Positions 33,284 through 43,486 of a stretch of 64,000 nucleotides of DNA are shown here, piece by piece. Numbering within the stretch: position 1 is the first letter of the stretch; the number at the start of each line of letters is the position of its first letter. A program made the translations under genes and the position numbers. The stretch spans positions 419,521 through 483,520 of the forward strand of contig NZ_JXCG01000001.1 of NCBI RefSeq assembly GCF_001317345.1. The letters run 5' to 3'. A model generated the notes under the pieces. That model was not told the origin of the DNA and searched no databases. It saw only the letters and a list, made by a program, of their open reading frames with translations. Source of the DNA: Thermococcus sp. EP1 (GTDB lineage: Archaea; Methanobacteriota_B; Thermococci; Thermococcales; Thermococcaceae).

Positions 33284-33895
33284 ATGGAAGGAGCAAAACT
33301 AATTATCGAGGAGATTAACAGAGAGGCAGAACAGAAAATAAAATACATTTTAGAAGAGGCGGAACATAAAGCAGAGGAGATTAAAAAAGAAGCCGAGAGA
33401 AGAGCCAAAGCAAAAGCAGATTGGATTATTAGAAAAGCTCAAACTCAAGCAGAAATGGAAAAACAGAGAATAATAGCAAATGCGAAGCTTGAAGTTAGGA
33501 GGAGGAAGCTTGCACTTCAAGAAAAATTGATCAATGAAGTTATAGACTCCATAAAGGAAAGATTAGCTTCAATTCCGGAAGAAGAATATTTAGAGGTACT
33601 TAAGGGTCTAATAGTTGAGGGGATTCAGGAACTTGGAGAGGAAAAAGTGGTACTTAGCTCAAATGAGAGAACACATTCTTTGATAGAAGAGCACTTAGAA
33701 GAAATAAAAGGGATTGTAAAAGAAAAGATTGGTAAAGATGTGGAAATCTCACTTGGAGAGCCTCTGGAAACCCTAGGTGGCGTGGTCATACAAAATTCCA
33801 CAAAAACGATAAGGATAGATAATACTTTTGAGACTAGGATGGAGAGACTTCAATCTGAGTTAAGGGCTAAAATAGCAAAAATCTTATTTGGGTGA
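33284..33895 (+). CDS. atpE: A-type ATP synthase subunit E
   Basis: A 203-residue peripheral-stalk subunit: a long N-terminal coiled coil (residues 1-90, KLIIEEINREAEQKIKYI) and a globular C-terminal domain with the conserved LSSNERTHSLIEEHLEEIKG and LGGVVIQNSTKTIRIDNTFETR. ATG 33284 has GGAGGAGTCACTA upstream; a longer in-frame start at 33239 would begin inside the end of subunit K and add 15 non-conserved residues. The stop overlaps a possible start of subunit C. Confidence 0.92.
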   Translation: MEGAKLIIEEINREAEQKIKYILEEAEHKAEEIKKEAERRAKAKADWIIRKAQTQAEMEKQRIIANAKLEVRRRKLALQEKLINEVIDSIKERLASIPEEEYLEVLKGLIVEGIQELGEEKVVLSSNERTHSLIEEHLEEIKGIVKEKIGKDVEISLGEPLETLGGVVIQNSTKTIRIDNTFETRMERLQSELRAKIAKILFG

Positions 33896-33900
33896 GGGAT

Positions 33901-35011
33901 GTGGAAGTAGGAACCATAACTGCACTGTTGGACACGAGCTTGGCAGTTATTTTTACATGGATAGCATACAAAACGGGTCAGATATTGTGGAAATATACTC
34001 CCTATTCATACCCTAATGCAAGGATTAATGCTATGGAGGCGAGGTTATTTACTGAACAAAAACTAGGGGAACTTGCGGAGTCAAAAACACTTAACAACTT
34101 TGTCATGAACTTGGAAGATAGTGATTATAAACCATATTTAGGAAATTTGACTTCTTTAAATGCAGAAGCTATCGACAAAGCTCTAGAAGTATCTCTAGCA
34201 GACACATACAGACTAATGATGGAAATTTTGCCGAAGAGGACGAGAGTATTCTTCCAACTTCTTCTTGAAGAGTGGGACATTAGAAACATTTCTTCAGTAG
34301 TTAAAGCCAAATTAAGAGGAGAAGTTGCAAGAGACTATGTCCATGAGTTGGGGACTATGGTGGAAAAGGTAAAAGCAATGGCGGAGGCAAAGACCTTAGA
34401 AGAAATTCTTGTTATACTTGAGGGCACAGAATACGAAGAACCCTATCAAAGGCTGCTCCTTAAGGAGATAACTTCAGAAGAATTTGAAACTGAATTATAT
34501 AAAAAACACTATTCCAAGCTTCTTGAATATGCTGCTTCTCGGAAGGCGGAAGAGAAAAAGATTCTTGAAGAGTTTGTGAACTTGAAAATAGATAAAATAA
34601 ACCTAATTACGATCTTAAGGGCAAAAGTACATAGGTTAAGTGCGGATAAAATCAGAAAAGCTCTTATTCCAGGTGGAAAGATAAACAGGAGAACACTTGA
34701 AACTCTATTAAATGTTGAGGACATTGAAATGGCACTAGCGGAACTCGATTCTACGGAATACTCCTCAATATTGAGAGATGTTCGGGATAAGGTTGTGGGA
34801 GATATATCAGCTTTTGAAAGAGCATTTGACAAGTATATTCAACAAAAAAATGGCAGAACTCACAAGATTCTATCCCCTCAGTATAGCTACTCCGGTAAGC
34901 TATATCCTTCAAAAAGAATCAGAAATTAGAAAGCTTAAGGCGATTGCTAAATTAATAGAGGATGGGCTAAAGCCAGAAATAATAAAGGGAATTGTGGGTG
35001 AGCAGCTATGA
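33901..35011 (+). pseudogene. atpC: A-type ATP synthase subunit C, interrupted by a +1 frameshift
   Basis: Subunit C caps the rotor and couples the central stalk to the K ring. The reading frame begins at GTG 33901 (MEVGTITALLDTSLAVI; GTG 33892 is an alternative) and matches the family to DKYIQQK near 34850, then changes to an unrelated tail and stops at 34929. The expected C-terminus (KMAELTRFYPLSIATPVS through GIVGEQL) continues in another frame to 35011, just before subunit F. The break falls in CAACAAAAAAATGG, seven A; one fewer A would give a continuous protein of about 369 residues, the usual family length. It is either a sequencing or assembly error, a true mutation, or a recoding event; an ATPase without C would probably not function. 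Confidence 0.88.
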
Positions 35012-35316
35012 AGATAGTGGTATTGGGTGACAAGGACACAGCACTTGGCTTCAAACTTGCAGGAGTTCATGAAACGTATTCTTTTGGAGACGCACCACTT
35101 GAGATAGAGCGAGTGAGAAATAAACTAAGAGAGTTAGTAGAAAGAGAAGATGTTGGTGTGATATTTATAACAGAGCGTTTAGCTCAAAAAGTTGAGATTC
35201 CGGATGTTACACTCCCTATAATTCTTCAAATTCCTGATAAATATGGGTCATTATATGGTGAAGAACAACTAAGAGAAATTGTTAGACGGGCCATAGGTGT
35301 TGAGATAAAGAGGTGA
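35008..35316 (+). CDS. atpF: A-type ATP synthase subunit F
   Basis: A 102-residue subunit of the central shaft with an alpha/beta fold ([22 protein letters not shown], then [14 protein letters not shown]). It contacts subunits D and C and can regulate hydrolysis. ATG 35008 overlaps the subunit C end by four bases if the frameshifted C reading frame is followed to 35011, which supports that stop codon as the natural one. Confidence 0.92.
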   Translation: MKIVVLGDKDTALGFKLAGVHETYSFGDAPLEIERVRNKLRELVEREDVGVIFITERLAQKVEIPDVTLPIILQIPDKYGSLYGEEQLREIVRRAIGVEIKR

Positions 35317-35321
35317 AAGAA

Positions 35322-37079
35322 ATGGGAAAGATAGTTAGGGTTACTGGACCATTAGTCGTTGCAGATGATATGAAAGGCTCTAGAATGTATGAAGTGGTTA
35401 GAGTAGGTGAATTGGGGCTTATTGGGGAAATCATTAGGCTGGAAGGTGACAAAGCAGTTATTCAGGTTTATGAAGAAACTGCTGGTATTAGACCAGGGGA
35501 GCCTGTTGTAGGTACAGGAGCATCTTTGAGTGTTGAACTTGGACCAGGATTGCTCACTTCAATATATGATGGAATTCAAAGGCCTCTTGAGATATTGAGA
35601 GACCAAAGTGGAGATTTTATAGGTAGAGGGCTTACAGCTCCTGCTCTTCCAAGGGACAAAAAGTGGCATTTTACACCAACTGTTAAAGTAGGAGACAAGG
35701 TAGTTGAGGGAGATATAATCGGAACTGTCCCAGAAACGGGGATTATAGAACACAAAATAATGATTCCACCAAGAGTTAACGGAGAAATCGTTGAAATCGC
35801 TGGGGAAGGGGATTACACAATAGAAGAAGTTATTGCAAAAGTTAAAATGCCCAATGGCGAAATTAAAGAGCTCAAAATGTATCAAAGATGGCCAGTTCGT
35901 GTAAAAAGGCCCTATAAACAGAAACTTCCTCCAGAAATTCCACTTATTACAGGACAAAGGACTATTGATACTTTCTTCCCACAGGCCAAAGGTGGTACTG
36001 CGGCAATTCCTGGGCCCTTTGGTTCAGGTAAGACGGTCACCCAACACCAACTTGCAAAATGGAGTGATGCAGAAGTTGTGGTGTATATCGGATGTGGGGA
36101 AAGAGGAAATGAGATGACAGATGTGCTTGAAGAGTTCCCCAAGCTTAAGGATCCGAGAACAGGAAAACCATTAATGGAGAGGACAGTACTTATAGCCAAT
36201 ACTTCAAACATGCCTGTTGCAGCAAGAGAGGCTTCAATTTATACTGGAATTACAATAGCAGAGTACTTTAGAGACATGGGATATAATGTGGCCTTAATGG
36301 CAGATTCAACCTCAAGATGGGCAGAAGCTTTGAGAGAAATTTCTGGAAGACTTGAGGAAATGCCAGGTGAGGAAGGATATCCTGCTTATCTAGCTTCAAA
36401 GGTAGCAGAGTTCTATGAGAGAGCTGGTAGAGTAAAGACTTTGGGAAGTGATGAGAGAATTGGAAGTGTTAGTGTTATTGGTGCAGTATCGCCACCAGGC
36501 GGTGATCTAAGCGATCCTGTTGTGCAGAACACATTGAGAGTGGTTAAAGTATTCTGGGCATTAGATGCAGATCTTGCAAGGAGAAGACACTTCCCAGCCA
36601 TAAATTGGCTCACAAGTTATTCCCTTTATGTGGACTCAATAAAAGATTGGTGGCACATTAACGTTGATCCAGAATGGAAGTCAATGAGAGATGAGGCAAT
36701 GGCACTTTTGCAAAAAGAATCTGAACTTCAGGAAATAGTCAGAATAGTTGGTCCAGATGCATTGCCAGAAAGGGAGAAAGCTATTCTTCTCGTAGCGAGG
36801 ATGATTAGAGAGGACTACCTCCAGCAAGACGCTTTCCATGAAGTTGATACTTATTGCCCACCGAAGAAGCAAATAACAATGATGAAAGTTATACTCAACT
36901 TTTACAAGTACACTATGGAAGCTGTAGATGCAGGAATTCCAGTTGAAGAGATTGTAAAATTGCCCGTTAGGGAAGAGATAGGAAGAATGAAGTACAATCC
37001 AAGCGTCGAGGAGATAGCTGGCTTAATAGAAAAAACCAGAGCTCAATTTGAAGAACTCTTTAAGAAATACGGAGAGTGA
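35322..37079 (+). CDS. atpA: A-type ATP synthase catalytic subunit A
   Basis: A 585-residue catalytic subunit. Walker A reads [13 protein letters not shown], and the Walker B region precedes the [30 protein letters not shown] motif that is nearly invariant. The non-homologous region (about residues 110-200) characteristic of A-type A subunits is present, and no intein interrupts the P-loop, unlike in some Pyrococcus and Thermoplasma strains. ATG 35322 follows GAGGTGAAAGA; the in-frame GTG 35313 is in the ribosome site. The start follows subunit F by 5 nt. Confidence 0.96.
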   Translation: MGKIVRVTGPLVVADDMKGSRMYEVVRVGELGLIGEIIRLEGDKAVIQVYEETAGIRPGEPVVGTGASLSVELGPGLLTSIYDGIQRPLEILRDQSGDFIGRGLTAPALPRDKKWHFTPTVKVGDKVVEGDIIGTVPETGIIEHKIMIPPRVNGEIVEIAGEGDYTIEEVIAKVKMPNGEIKELKMYQRWPVRVKRPYKQKLPPEIPLITGQRTIDTFFPQAKGGTAAIPGPFGSGKTVTQHQLAKWSDAEVVVYIGCGERGNEMTDVLEEFPKLKDPRTGKPLMERTVLIANTSNMPVAAREASIYTGITIAEYFRDMGYNVALMADSTSRWAEALREISGRLEEMPGEEGYPAYLASKVAEFYERAGRVKTLGSDERIGSVSVIGAVSPPGGDLSDPVVQNTLRVVKVFWALDADLARRRHFPAINWLTSYSLYVDSIKDWWHINVDPEWKSMRDEAMALLQKESELQEIVRIVGPDALPEREKAILLVARMIREDYLQQDAFHEVDTYCPPKKQITMMKVILNFYKYTMEAVDAGIPVEEIVKLPVREEIGRMKYNPSVEEIAGLIEKTRAQFEELFKKYGE

Positions 37080-37084
37080 TAAAA

Positions 37085-38473
37085 ATGCCTGCTATGGAGT
37101 ACTCCACAATAAGCAAGATTTACGGTCCTTTAATGATTGTCCAAGGTGTTAGAGGAGTAGCATATGGTGAAGTTGTAGAGATTGAAGTTGAAGGTGGAGA
37201 GAAGAGGAAGGGACAGGTTCTTGAGGCAAGGGAGGATCTAGCAATCGTCCAAGTTTTCGAAGGAACAAGAGATTTGGACGTAAAAACCACGAGAGTAAGA
37301 TTCACAGGGGAGACACTTAAAGTCCCAGTTTCAATGGACATGCTTGGTAGAGTGTTCAATGGTATAGGAGAGCCAATAGATGGTGGACCAGAGATAATTC
37401 CAGAGGAGAGAAGAGATGTTCATGGAGCCCCTCTTAACCCTGTAGCAAGAGCATATCCGAGAGACTTCATTCAAACAGGTATCTCTGCGATAGATGGGAT
37501 GAACACGCTTGTTAGAGGCCAAAAGCTTCCAATATTTAGTGGTAGCGGTTTACCTCACAACATGCTTGCCGCTCAGATTGCAAGACAAGCAAAGGTTTTG
37601 GGAGAAGAAGAGCAGTTCGCGGTAGTGTTTGCAGCTATGGGTATTACCTATGAGGAGGCAAACTTCTTCAAAAAGAGTTTTGAAGAGACTGGTGCTATTG
37701 AAAGAGCTGTATTGTTCTTGAACCTCGCAGATGATCCAGCCATTGAGCGTATCATCACTCCTAGAATGGCCCTTACAGTTGCTGAGTACTTGGCCTTTGA
37801 CTATGACATGCAGGTACTTGTGATCTTAACAGATATGACAAACTACGCAGAGGCTTTGAGAGAAATATCTGCTGCAAGAGAAGAAGTTCCTGGAAGAAGA
37901 GGTTATCCAGGTTACATGTATACTGATTTAGCTACAATTTATGAAAGAGCAGGGAGAGTGAGAGGTAGAAAGGGAAGTATAACTCAAATGCCAATATTAA
38001 CGATGCCTGATGATGATATTACTCATCCAATACCAGACCTTACAGGCTACATCACAGAAGGACAGATCGTTCTGAGTAGGGACCTCCACAGAAAAGGTAT
38101 CTACCCACCAATTGACGTTCTCCCAAGTCTTAGTCGTCTCATGAAGGATGGTATAGGAAAAGGAAGAACTAGGGAAGAACATTCACAACTCAGCCAGCAG
38201 CTCTATGCAGCATATGCTGAGGGTAGAAGCTTAAGAGATCTTGTGGCGGTAGTTGGTGAAGAAGCCCTCTCAGAGACTGATAGGAAATATCTACAATTTG
38301 CAGATAAGTTCGAGAGGGAGTTCGTTGCGCAGGGGTATGATGAGGACAGAGGAATCTTTGAGACTTTAGACCTTGGATGGGATCTTCTCTCAGTACTACC
38401 AGAGTCAGAGCTCAAGAGAGTTGAGAGGAAATACATAGAGAAGTATCATCCAAAGTACAGACACTCCTCTTAA
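37085..38473 (+). CDS. atpB: A-type ATP synthase subunit B (regulatory)
   Basis: A 462-residue non-catalytic head subunit. It has the beta barrel and nucleotide-binding fold of A but no GxxxxGKT P-loop; instead [18 protein letters not shown] occupies that site. [34 protein letters not shown] is the conserved interface with A. ATG 37085 is chosen with GGAGAGTGAT nearby, the ribosome site overlapping subunit A's stop; the ORF could also begin at the Met at 37094. Confidence 0.95.
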   Translation: MPAMEYSTISKIYGPLMIVQGVRGVAYGEVVEIEVEGGEKRKGQVLEAREDLAIVQVFEGTRDLDVKTTRVRFTGETLKVPVSMDMLGRVFNGIGEPIDGGPEIIPEERRDVHGAPLNPVARAYPRDFIQTGISAIDGMNTLVRGQKLPIFSGSGLPHNMLAAQIARQAKVLGEEEQFAVVFAAMGITYEEANFFKKSFEETGAIERAVLFLNLADDPAIERIITPRMALTVAEYLAFDYDMQVLVILTDMTNYAEALREISAAREEVPGRRGYPGYMYTDLATIYERAGRVRGRKGSITQMPILTMPDDDITHPIPDLTGYITEGQIVLSRDLHRKGIYPPIDVLPSLSRLMKDGIGKGRTREEHSQLSQQLYAAYAEGRSLRDLVAVVGEEALSETDRKYLQFADKFEREFVAQGYDEDRGIFETLDLGWDLLSVLPESELKRVERKYIEKYHPKYRHSS

Positions 38474-38501
38474 TTTCTTTATTCCTATTGAGGTGAGTTG
38501 A

Positions 38502-39146
38502 ATGGCAGGAATACTAAAAGTGAAGCCAACCAGAATGGAACTGCTTAGATTAAAGAGGAGAATAAAACTTGCAGAAAAGGGTCATAAAATACTCAAAGAG
38601 AAGCAAGATGCTCTCATAATGGAGTTCTTTACCATTTATGATGAGGCAATAGCTTTGAGGAGAGAACTCAATCAAAAAATAGCGGAGGCCTTCGAGCAAC
38701 TTAGATTGGCTGAAATTGATATGGGTGTAGTGAGATTAAGTGAAACTGCTCTGAGTGTTAAACCTAATAGAGAGATAAATATAAAGAGAAGGAATATCAT
38801 GGGAGTTCCGGTACCACTTATTGAAGCAGAAGGATTTAGAAGAGATCCCTATGAGAGAGGGTATGCGTTTGTTTCAACTTCTCCTAAAGTGGATGTTGCA
38901 GCAGAAAAATTTGAAGAGGTTCTGGAATTGGCCATACGCCTTGCAGAAATTGAAGAAACATTAAAGAGACTTGCAAAAGAGATAGAGAAGACTAAGAGAA
39001 GAGTGAATGCTTTAGAGTACATCATCATACCGAGGATGAAAGATACTGTGAAATACATCAGCCAGCACTTGGATGAAATGGAAAGGGAAAACTTCTTCAG
39101 ATTGAAGAGAGTTAAGGCTCTTCTTGAGGCTAAAGCTCAGGGTTAG
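38502..39146 (+). CDS. atpD: A-type ATP synthase subunit D
   Basis: A 214-residue helical protein forming the asymmetric shaft that turns inside A3B3. The N-terminal [21 protein letters not shown] and C-terminal [21 protein letters not shown] helices are the conserved coiled-coil pair. It is the last gene of the operon, and CTTTTTATCTTTT just downstream is a probable terminator. Confidence 0.94.
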   Translation: MAGILKVKPTRMELLRLKRRIKLAEKGHKILKEKQDALIMEFFTIYDEAIALRRELNQKIAEAFEQLRLAEIDMGVVRLSETALSVKPNREINIKRRNIMGVPVPLIEAEGFRRDPYERGYAFVSTSPKVDVAAEKFEEVLELAIRLAEIEETLKRLAKEIEKTKRRVNALEYIIIPRMKDTVKYISQHLDEMERENFFRLKRVKALLEAKAQG

Positions 39147-39190
39147 TTATCTTTTTATCTTTTCACTGAGATTTTATTCTGGTGAAAACT

Positions 39191-40420
39191 ATGACAGTTA
39201 AGTTATTTTATGCTGATCCATATTTAAAAGAAGCTGTGGCAAAGATAGAGGGAATTGAAGTTAATGGAGATAATATTAGACTCAAACTGGATAGGACTAT
39301 CTTCTATCCTGAGGGAGGAGGTCAGCCGGGTGATATTGGAATTATAAAAGGAGAAGGATTTAGAATTGATGTGAAAAAGGTAGAAGGAAAAGAAGAAATT
39401 TGGCATGAAGGTAGGATTAAGGGGAGGCTCCCCCAAATTGGGGAAAATGTAGAGCTCGAACTTGATTGGGAGTGGAGATATGAAAACATGAGGCAGCATA
39501 CCGGGCAACACATTCTTTCTGCTATTTTAAAAAAGATGTATAACAGTGATACAACGGGTTTTCAGATCTTTCCTGATTACAATAAGATAGAGATAAACTT
39601 TGATGAGGAGTTAACATGGGAACATCTTCTTGCTGCTGAGTTAGAGGCAAATGAAGTTGTTTGGAGTAATATTCCTGTGGAGGTCAACGAGTATGATGAG
39701 CTCCCCAAAGAGATTGGCAGTTCTCTTAGGAAAGCTCTTCCAAAGGATGTAACTGGAAAAATTAGAATTGTAAAAATAGATGAAGTGGATTTAATTCCCT
39801 GCGGAGGTACACACGTAAAGAACACTGGGGAAGTTGGGTTCATAAAAATAGTTAACTTTTATAAAAAAAGCAAGAACATATGGCGTATAGAGTTTGTCTG
39901 TGGTTATAGGGCTTTGATATATCTAGATAAGCTCTTGGAGGATTATTGGAAAAGTTTAGATGAGATGTTGAATAAAAACAGACCTCTTTTTAATAGAATA
40001 ATAGAAGTCAAAGAAAATCTTGAGGCTCTTGAAGAAGAAAAAGACAAGTTGAGGAGAGAGATGTGGAAATGGAAGAGCAAGGCACTTCTACAGAGTGCTG
40101 AGAGTATCAATGGAATAAGAGTTGTCTCCATTGTAGAAGATGCTTCTATGAAGGACGTCCAAGCGTTTGTAGTTCATTTTGTAGATAAAAATCCTGATAC
40201 AGTAGTATTAATAGTGGGGAGCAATTACTTGATTTTTGCAAAAAATAGAGAGGTTAAAGACCTTGCAATGAATGAACTCCTCAAAGAAGTTCTCAATGAA
40301 GTCGGTGGTAGTGGAGGAGGGAGTGAGATCTTAGCCAGAGGAGGAGGGTTTAAAGAGGCTCCAGAGGAGGTCCTTAGAATAGCAAAGGCTCTCCTAAAAG
40401 AAAAAATCAAAAAGAGTTAA
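39191..40420 (+). CDS. alaX: Alanyl-tRNA editing protein, long form
   Basis: A 409-residue AlaX-L protein that hydrolyses Ser- or Gly-mischarged tRNA-Ala in trans. The zinc site is in MRQHTGQHIL (His103, His107) and PCGGTHV (Cys204, His208), matching the editing domain of AlaRS. The glycine-rich YPEGGGQPGD motif is at residues 39-48, and a C-terminal DHHA1-like domain ends with GGSGGGSEILARGGGFKEA, which defines the long form. ATG 39191 follows GGTGAAAACT. Its stop overlaps the convergent inositol-phosphate synthase stop by four bases. Confidence 0.92.
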   Translation: MTVKLFYADPYLKEAVAKIEGIEVNGDNIRLKLDRTIFYPEGGGQPGDIGIIKGEGFRIDVKKVEGKEEIWHEGRIKGRLPQIGENVELELDWEWRYENMRQHTGQHILSAILKKMYNSDTTGFQIFPDYNKIEINFDEELTWEHLLAAELEANEVVWSNIPVEVNEYDELPKEIGSSLRKALPKDVTGKIRIVKIDEVDLIPCGGTHVKNTGEVGFIKIVNFYKKSKNIWRIEFVCGYRALIYLDKLLEDYWKSLDEMLNKNRPLFNRIIEVKENLEALEEEKDKLRREMWKWKSKALLQSAESINGIRVVSIVEDASMKDVQAFVVHFVDKNPDTVVLIVGSNYLIFAKNREVKDLAMNELLKEVLNEVGGSGGGSEILARGGGFKEAPEEVLRIAKALLKEKIKKS

Positions 40421-41568
40421 AGCCACTTTGGTTTTAATCCTGCCCATATTCTCATCTTTTCATGGGCGATTATCCTTGGTATGTTGCCTTTTTCCTGTGG
40501 TCCAGGATTTTTCATGTAAAAAGCGTTTACTTCGTAAATTGTTCCGAATTCTTTTCTCTCGGTGGCAATTTTGCCCAATCTCACCAGATCTACTAGAAGG
40601 CCTGCTAAAGCTGGGCTGTCGTTGATCCTTCCATTTATTATAAGCTCGTCAACTGCTCCATTAAAGCTTACATATTCAATGTGCATTGCAATGAACTTCC
40701 TATCTCCTAAGGGTTCCAGAAATCCTGTGGGCTTAATATAGTGGGGGGCATCATATCCAAGGAGCTCTTTAACAATGCTGGACTTTGTGAATTCTTTACT
40801 CTTGTTTCTTTCTTTGTCTGTTAGGGCTAGAAAGTCTGTATTTCCTCCAATGTTAAATTGAGCAATGTCTTTAACGTATCTGTTCCTCTGGGCCAAATGG
40901 GTCAGGACATCTGCAGTAAATGGAGTGGCACCTGTTGCTCCATCATCTCCGAATATCACCAAATTGCTCTCTCTAGCGAGCTCTACAAAAGCAGGGTCGT
41001 TTGCTATCAAGGTTGGAATTGCATTTACAAAAGCCGCACCATTTGTCTCTTTTGCATAAAGAGCTGCAGCATATGCATATACTTGGGTTGCAGTTAGCCT
41101 ATCTCTATTGTCATTTTCAATTGCTGCAATGAGCTCTTCCTTGTTCTTAAATGGAACAAAGGCCTCTGTTGTGCAGACGTTTACTATTACATCAACTTTT
41201 AGCTTTTTCCATTCATTAACAAGGGTCTCAACGGCTTCTTTAAGAGACATTTCATCCTCCAGTCCTTCAACTTCAAAAGGTAGATTTCTCAAGCTGTTCA
41301 AGTGAATTCCTTTCTTCACAACAACGTTTTTTAGGTTCTTAGGTATGTGGCCGTCCCAATAGTTTCCAATTATCTCATAGAGAGATTTTCTAATTTTGTC
41401 TTTATCCACATCGTAACTACCAACTATTTCAATATCCTCGATTTTTATGGGGAGATCATTTTCCAAAGGGATACCATAATATCCTAATTCGCCGTTTTTT
41501 ATTCTCTCTACACCGAGAGCAAAAATACTCCCCACGTATCCTTGACCTAGTATCACCACACGCACCAT
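40417..41568 (-). CDS. ino1: Inositol-1-phosphate synthase
   Basis: A 383-residue NAD-dependent enzyme making L-myo-inositol-1-phosphate from glucose-6-phosphate. The NAD motif ILGQGYVGSIFALG is at the N-terminus, with IFGDDGATGATPFTADVL and QFNIGGNTDFLAL as family markers. Inositol phosphate feeds archaeal phospholipid headgroups and di-myo-inositol phosphate, the thermolyte of Thermococcales at heat stress. ATG 41568 is preceded by GAGGTGATATGA. The A/T-rich region upstream holds TATA-like sequences near 41615. Confidence 0.93.
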   Translation of the reverse strand: MVRVVILGQGYVGSIFALGVERIKNGELGYYGIPLENDLPIKIEDIEIVGSYDVDKDKIRKSLYEIIGNYWDGHIPKNLKNVVVKKGIHLNSLRNLPFEVEGLEDEMSLKEAVETLVNEWKKLKVDVIVNVCTTEAFVPFKNKEELIAAIENDNRDRLTATQVYAYAAALYAKETNGAAFVNAIPTLIANDPAFVELARESNLVIFGDDGATGATPFTADVLTHLAQRNRYVKDIAQFNIGGNTDFLALTDKERNKSKEFTKSSIVKELLGYDAPHYIKPTGFLEPLGDRKFIAMHIEYVSFNGAVDELIINGRINDSPALAGLLVDLVRLGKIATERKEFGTIYEVNAFYMKNPGPQEKGNIPRIIAHEKMRIWAGLKPKWL

Positions 41569-41641
41569 TCATATCACCTCTCTCTAGTTATTTTATAATT
41601 ATTAAATATTTTTTGGTTTATAATCTTTTATCTCCAATATA

Positions 41642-41658
41642 TAACACTTTCAGTGATA
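41642..41658. promoter_or_regulatory. Near-match to the Thermococcales glycolytic motif (TrmBL1 site)
   Basis: TAACACTTTCAGTGATA differs by one base from the consensus TATCAC-N5-GTGATA recognised by TrmBL1/Tgr. It overlaps TATATAA on the plus strand. It lies 183 nt before the sugar-binding protein gene and 74 nt from the ino1 start, so the controlled promoter is uncertain; other TATA-like boxes lie at about 41721 and 41781. Confidence 0.45.
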
Positions 41659-41814
41659 CAAAAAGGTTGATAAATGAGCTTTTGTTCTAAAGAGAAAATT
41701 TTTCAAATGGATTATGTAAATGTTTATAAGAGTTAGTTTCCAAAAATGTCTTCGGTAAAGTTGCTACTAAGCTTCCTCTTATAATAACATTATGCCTTTT
41801 TGGCCTTTGAATCT

Positions 41815-41829
41815 TCCGAAATTTTCGGA
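41815..41829 (+). promoter_or_regulatory. Inverted repeat overlapping the ribosome site of the sugar-binding protein gene
   Basis: TCCGAAATTTTCGGA has 7-bp arms and one central base, and its right end forms the start of the ribosome site GGAGGTGGG. It could be an operator near the transcription start, or a weak hairpin that partly hides the ribosome site. The arm shares TTCCGAAA with the palindrome upstream of 19288. Confidence 0.4.
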
Positions 41830-41840
41830 GGTGGGAAGTT

Positions 41841-43475
41841 GTGAAAGGGAAACTTGGAGCAGTAGTTATATTGGTGGTTCTTTTTGGAGTGATGGCAAGT
41901 GGGTGCATTGGTGGCCAAAAGACTTCTGAGACAAAAATAACTACCGTTGAACTGAGTGGAGACTTTGTCAAGGATGCAGTAGCGATAGGGAAGGTTCTTG
42001 AAGAAAACGGAATAAACGAAGTTAAGTTTTCTGCATGGGGCTCTGGAGATCCCAATAGTGTTATGAGGGTTCATGGGATTGTTGAAGCAGCTAGAAGGAT
42101 AAACAAGATCTGGGAAGAGAATGGTGTTAATGTAAAGATAATAATAACTGACAAACATTATGCCGCAGCTTTTCAAGATGCTTACCAAGAGTATCTTAGC
42201 AAACAACCTCTTGGTCAGGCTGGAGACTTCTTTGTAAATTCCTACGCATTCTTACCGACCCTAGCAGATGAAGGCTACATTCTTGATATAACAGAATACG
42301 CCAACGCATACAAGAGTGTAATAGAGGACTTCTATCCATCCCTTATAGAGGCTTCCAAGTTTGATGGAAAGCTATATGGGTTGCCTCAAGATACAGAGGC
42401 AAGACCTCTTTACATAAGGAGAGACGTAGCTGCAAAGATTGGTTTCAATTTAGAGGGAATCGAAGAGAAGGTTAAAAATGGTGAATTCACATGGAGCGAC
42501 GTTTATCAGTGGGCAAAGAAAGCAAAGGGAAGTGGAGTGGCAGAATGGGGCCTTATACACAGAAAAGGTTCCGCTCATCCAGATTTGATTCAATTCATCT
42601 TCGCTTTTGGTGGAAAGCTCTACAATGAAGAGTCCAAGAAGCTTGTCGTTGATGTTCCTGCAATTTACAAATGGTTTTACGTTGAGTGGAAATTTGTTCA
42701 GGATGGTCTTCTTCCAGGGGATATAATGAGTTGGGACTGGGCGAAGCAGATCCATCCTGCGATTGTTGAAGGAAGGACACTCTTTGACATTGGCGGAACA
42801 TGGTATTGGACAGAGTGGCAAACGAAGGATTACTATGGAAAAGAAGGGACTCCAAGACCTATAAAGCCCGACGAAGTCCAGAACTGGTTTGCTTATACAT
42901 TATTCCCTGCTGGTGAAAAAGGACTACAACCAGTGACTCTGAGCCAACCCTTTGTATGGATGATAAACTCCAAAGCAGGTCAACAAAATCCAAAATATGA
43001 AGAACTCGAGGAAATATATCATGAGCTTGCTTTCTTAATGATAATAAAAGCAAGTGACCCAGATATAAATGCAATACACAGTGTAATAAGTGCTCATTTA
43101 CCTGTTAGAAAAGCTGCTGCAGAGCTCATTAGTGATGAAAAGTGGCTTAACGACTTAAAGAGCCTTAATCTGGACTTGGATCAAGAAGTGAAAGATAATC
43201 TGAAAGACATAGTTGCAACTACAGTGCATCCAATAAATGCCAAGTTCCTCGCTGACGTGAGCTATATGCTAGAATATACAAAATTCGCCCCAGCTCATCC
43301 AAAATACCCTGCATTGGCCGATATATTCAAAGAGGCTTTAGATAAGGTACTAAGAGGAGAAATGACCCCAGAAGAAGGTGTTGATTATATAATCCAGAAA
43401 GTAAATGCAGACCCAGAGCTTGCTGAGAACGTAGAGGTTATTGGAGAAATTCCAAAAGACTGGCAATTCCCATGA
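41841..43475 (+). CDS. Sugar ABC transporter substrate-binding lipoprotein (CUT1 type)
   Basis: A 544-residue extracellular lipoprotein. The signal peptide ends in VMASGC, with Cys22 as lipid anchor, followed by a Thr/Ser-rich linker. The rest is a two-lobed binding protein with the SBP family 1 pattern (LYGLPQDTEARPLYIRRDVAAKIGF, FDIGGTWYW). It is the first gene of a four-gene operon with two permeases and an ATPase. The substrate is probably an oligosaccharide but cannot be assigned; at 544 residues it is longer than MalE. The start is GTG with GGAGGTGGG upstream. Confidence 0.85.
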   Translation: MKGKLGAVVILVVLFGVMASGCIGGQKTSETKITTVELSGDFVKDAVAIGKVLEENGINEVKFSAWGSGDPNSVMRVHGIVEAARRINKIWEENGVNVKIIITDKHYAAAFQDAYQEYLSKQPLGQAGDFFVNSYAFLPTLADEGYILDITEYANAYKSVIEDFYPSLIEASKFDGKLYGLPQDTEARPLYIRRDVAAKIGFNLEGIEEKVKNGEFTWSDVYQWAKKAKGSGVAEWGLIHRKGSAHPDLIQFIFAFGGKLYNEESKKLVVDVPAIYKWFYVEWKFVQDGLLPGDIMSWDWAKQIHPAIVEGRTLFDIGGTWYWTEWQTKDYYGKEGTPRPIKPDEVQNWFAYTLFPAGEKGLQPVTLSQPFVWMINSKAGQQNPKYEELEEIYHELAFLMIIKASDPDINAIHSVISAHLPVRKAAAELISDEKWLNDLKSLNLDLDQEVKDNLKDIVATTVHPINAKFLADVSYMLEYTKFAPAHPKYPALADIFKEALDKVLRGEMTPEEGVDYIIQKVNADPELAENVEVIGEIPKDWQFP

Positions 43476-43486
43476 GGTGAAGCTTT

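Noticed and set aside
34778..35011. Separate 77-codon gene starting before 34850
   Set aside because: Its first part overlaps subunit C out of frame and has no family; only the part after 34850 is real, as the end of subunit C.
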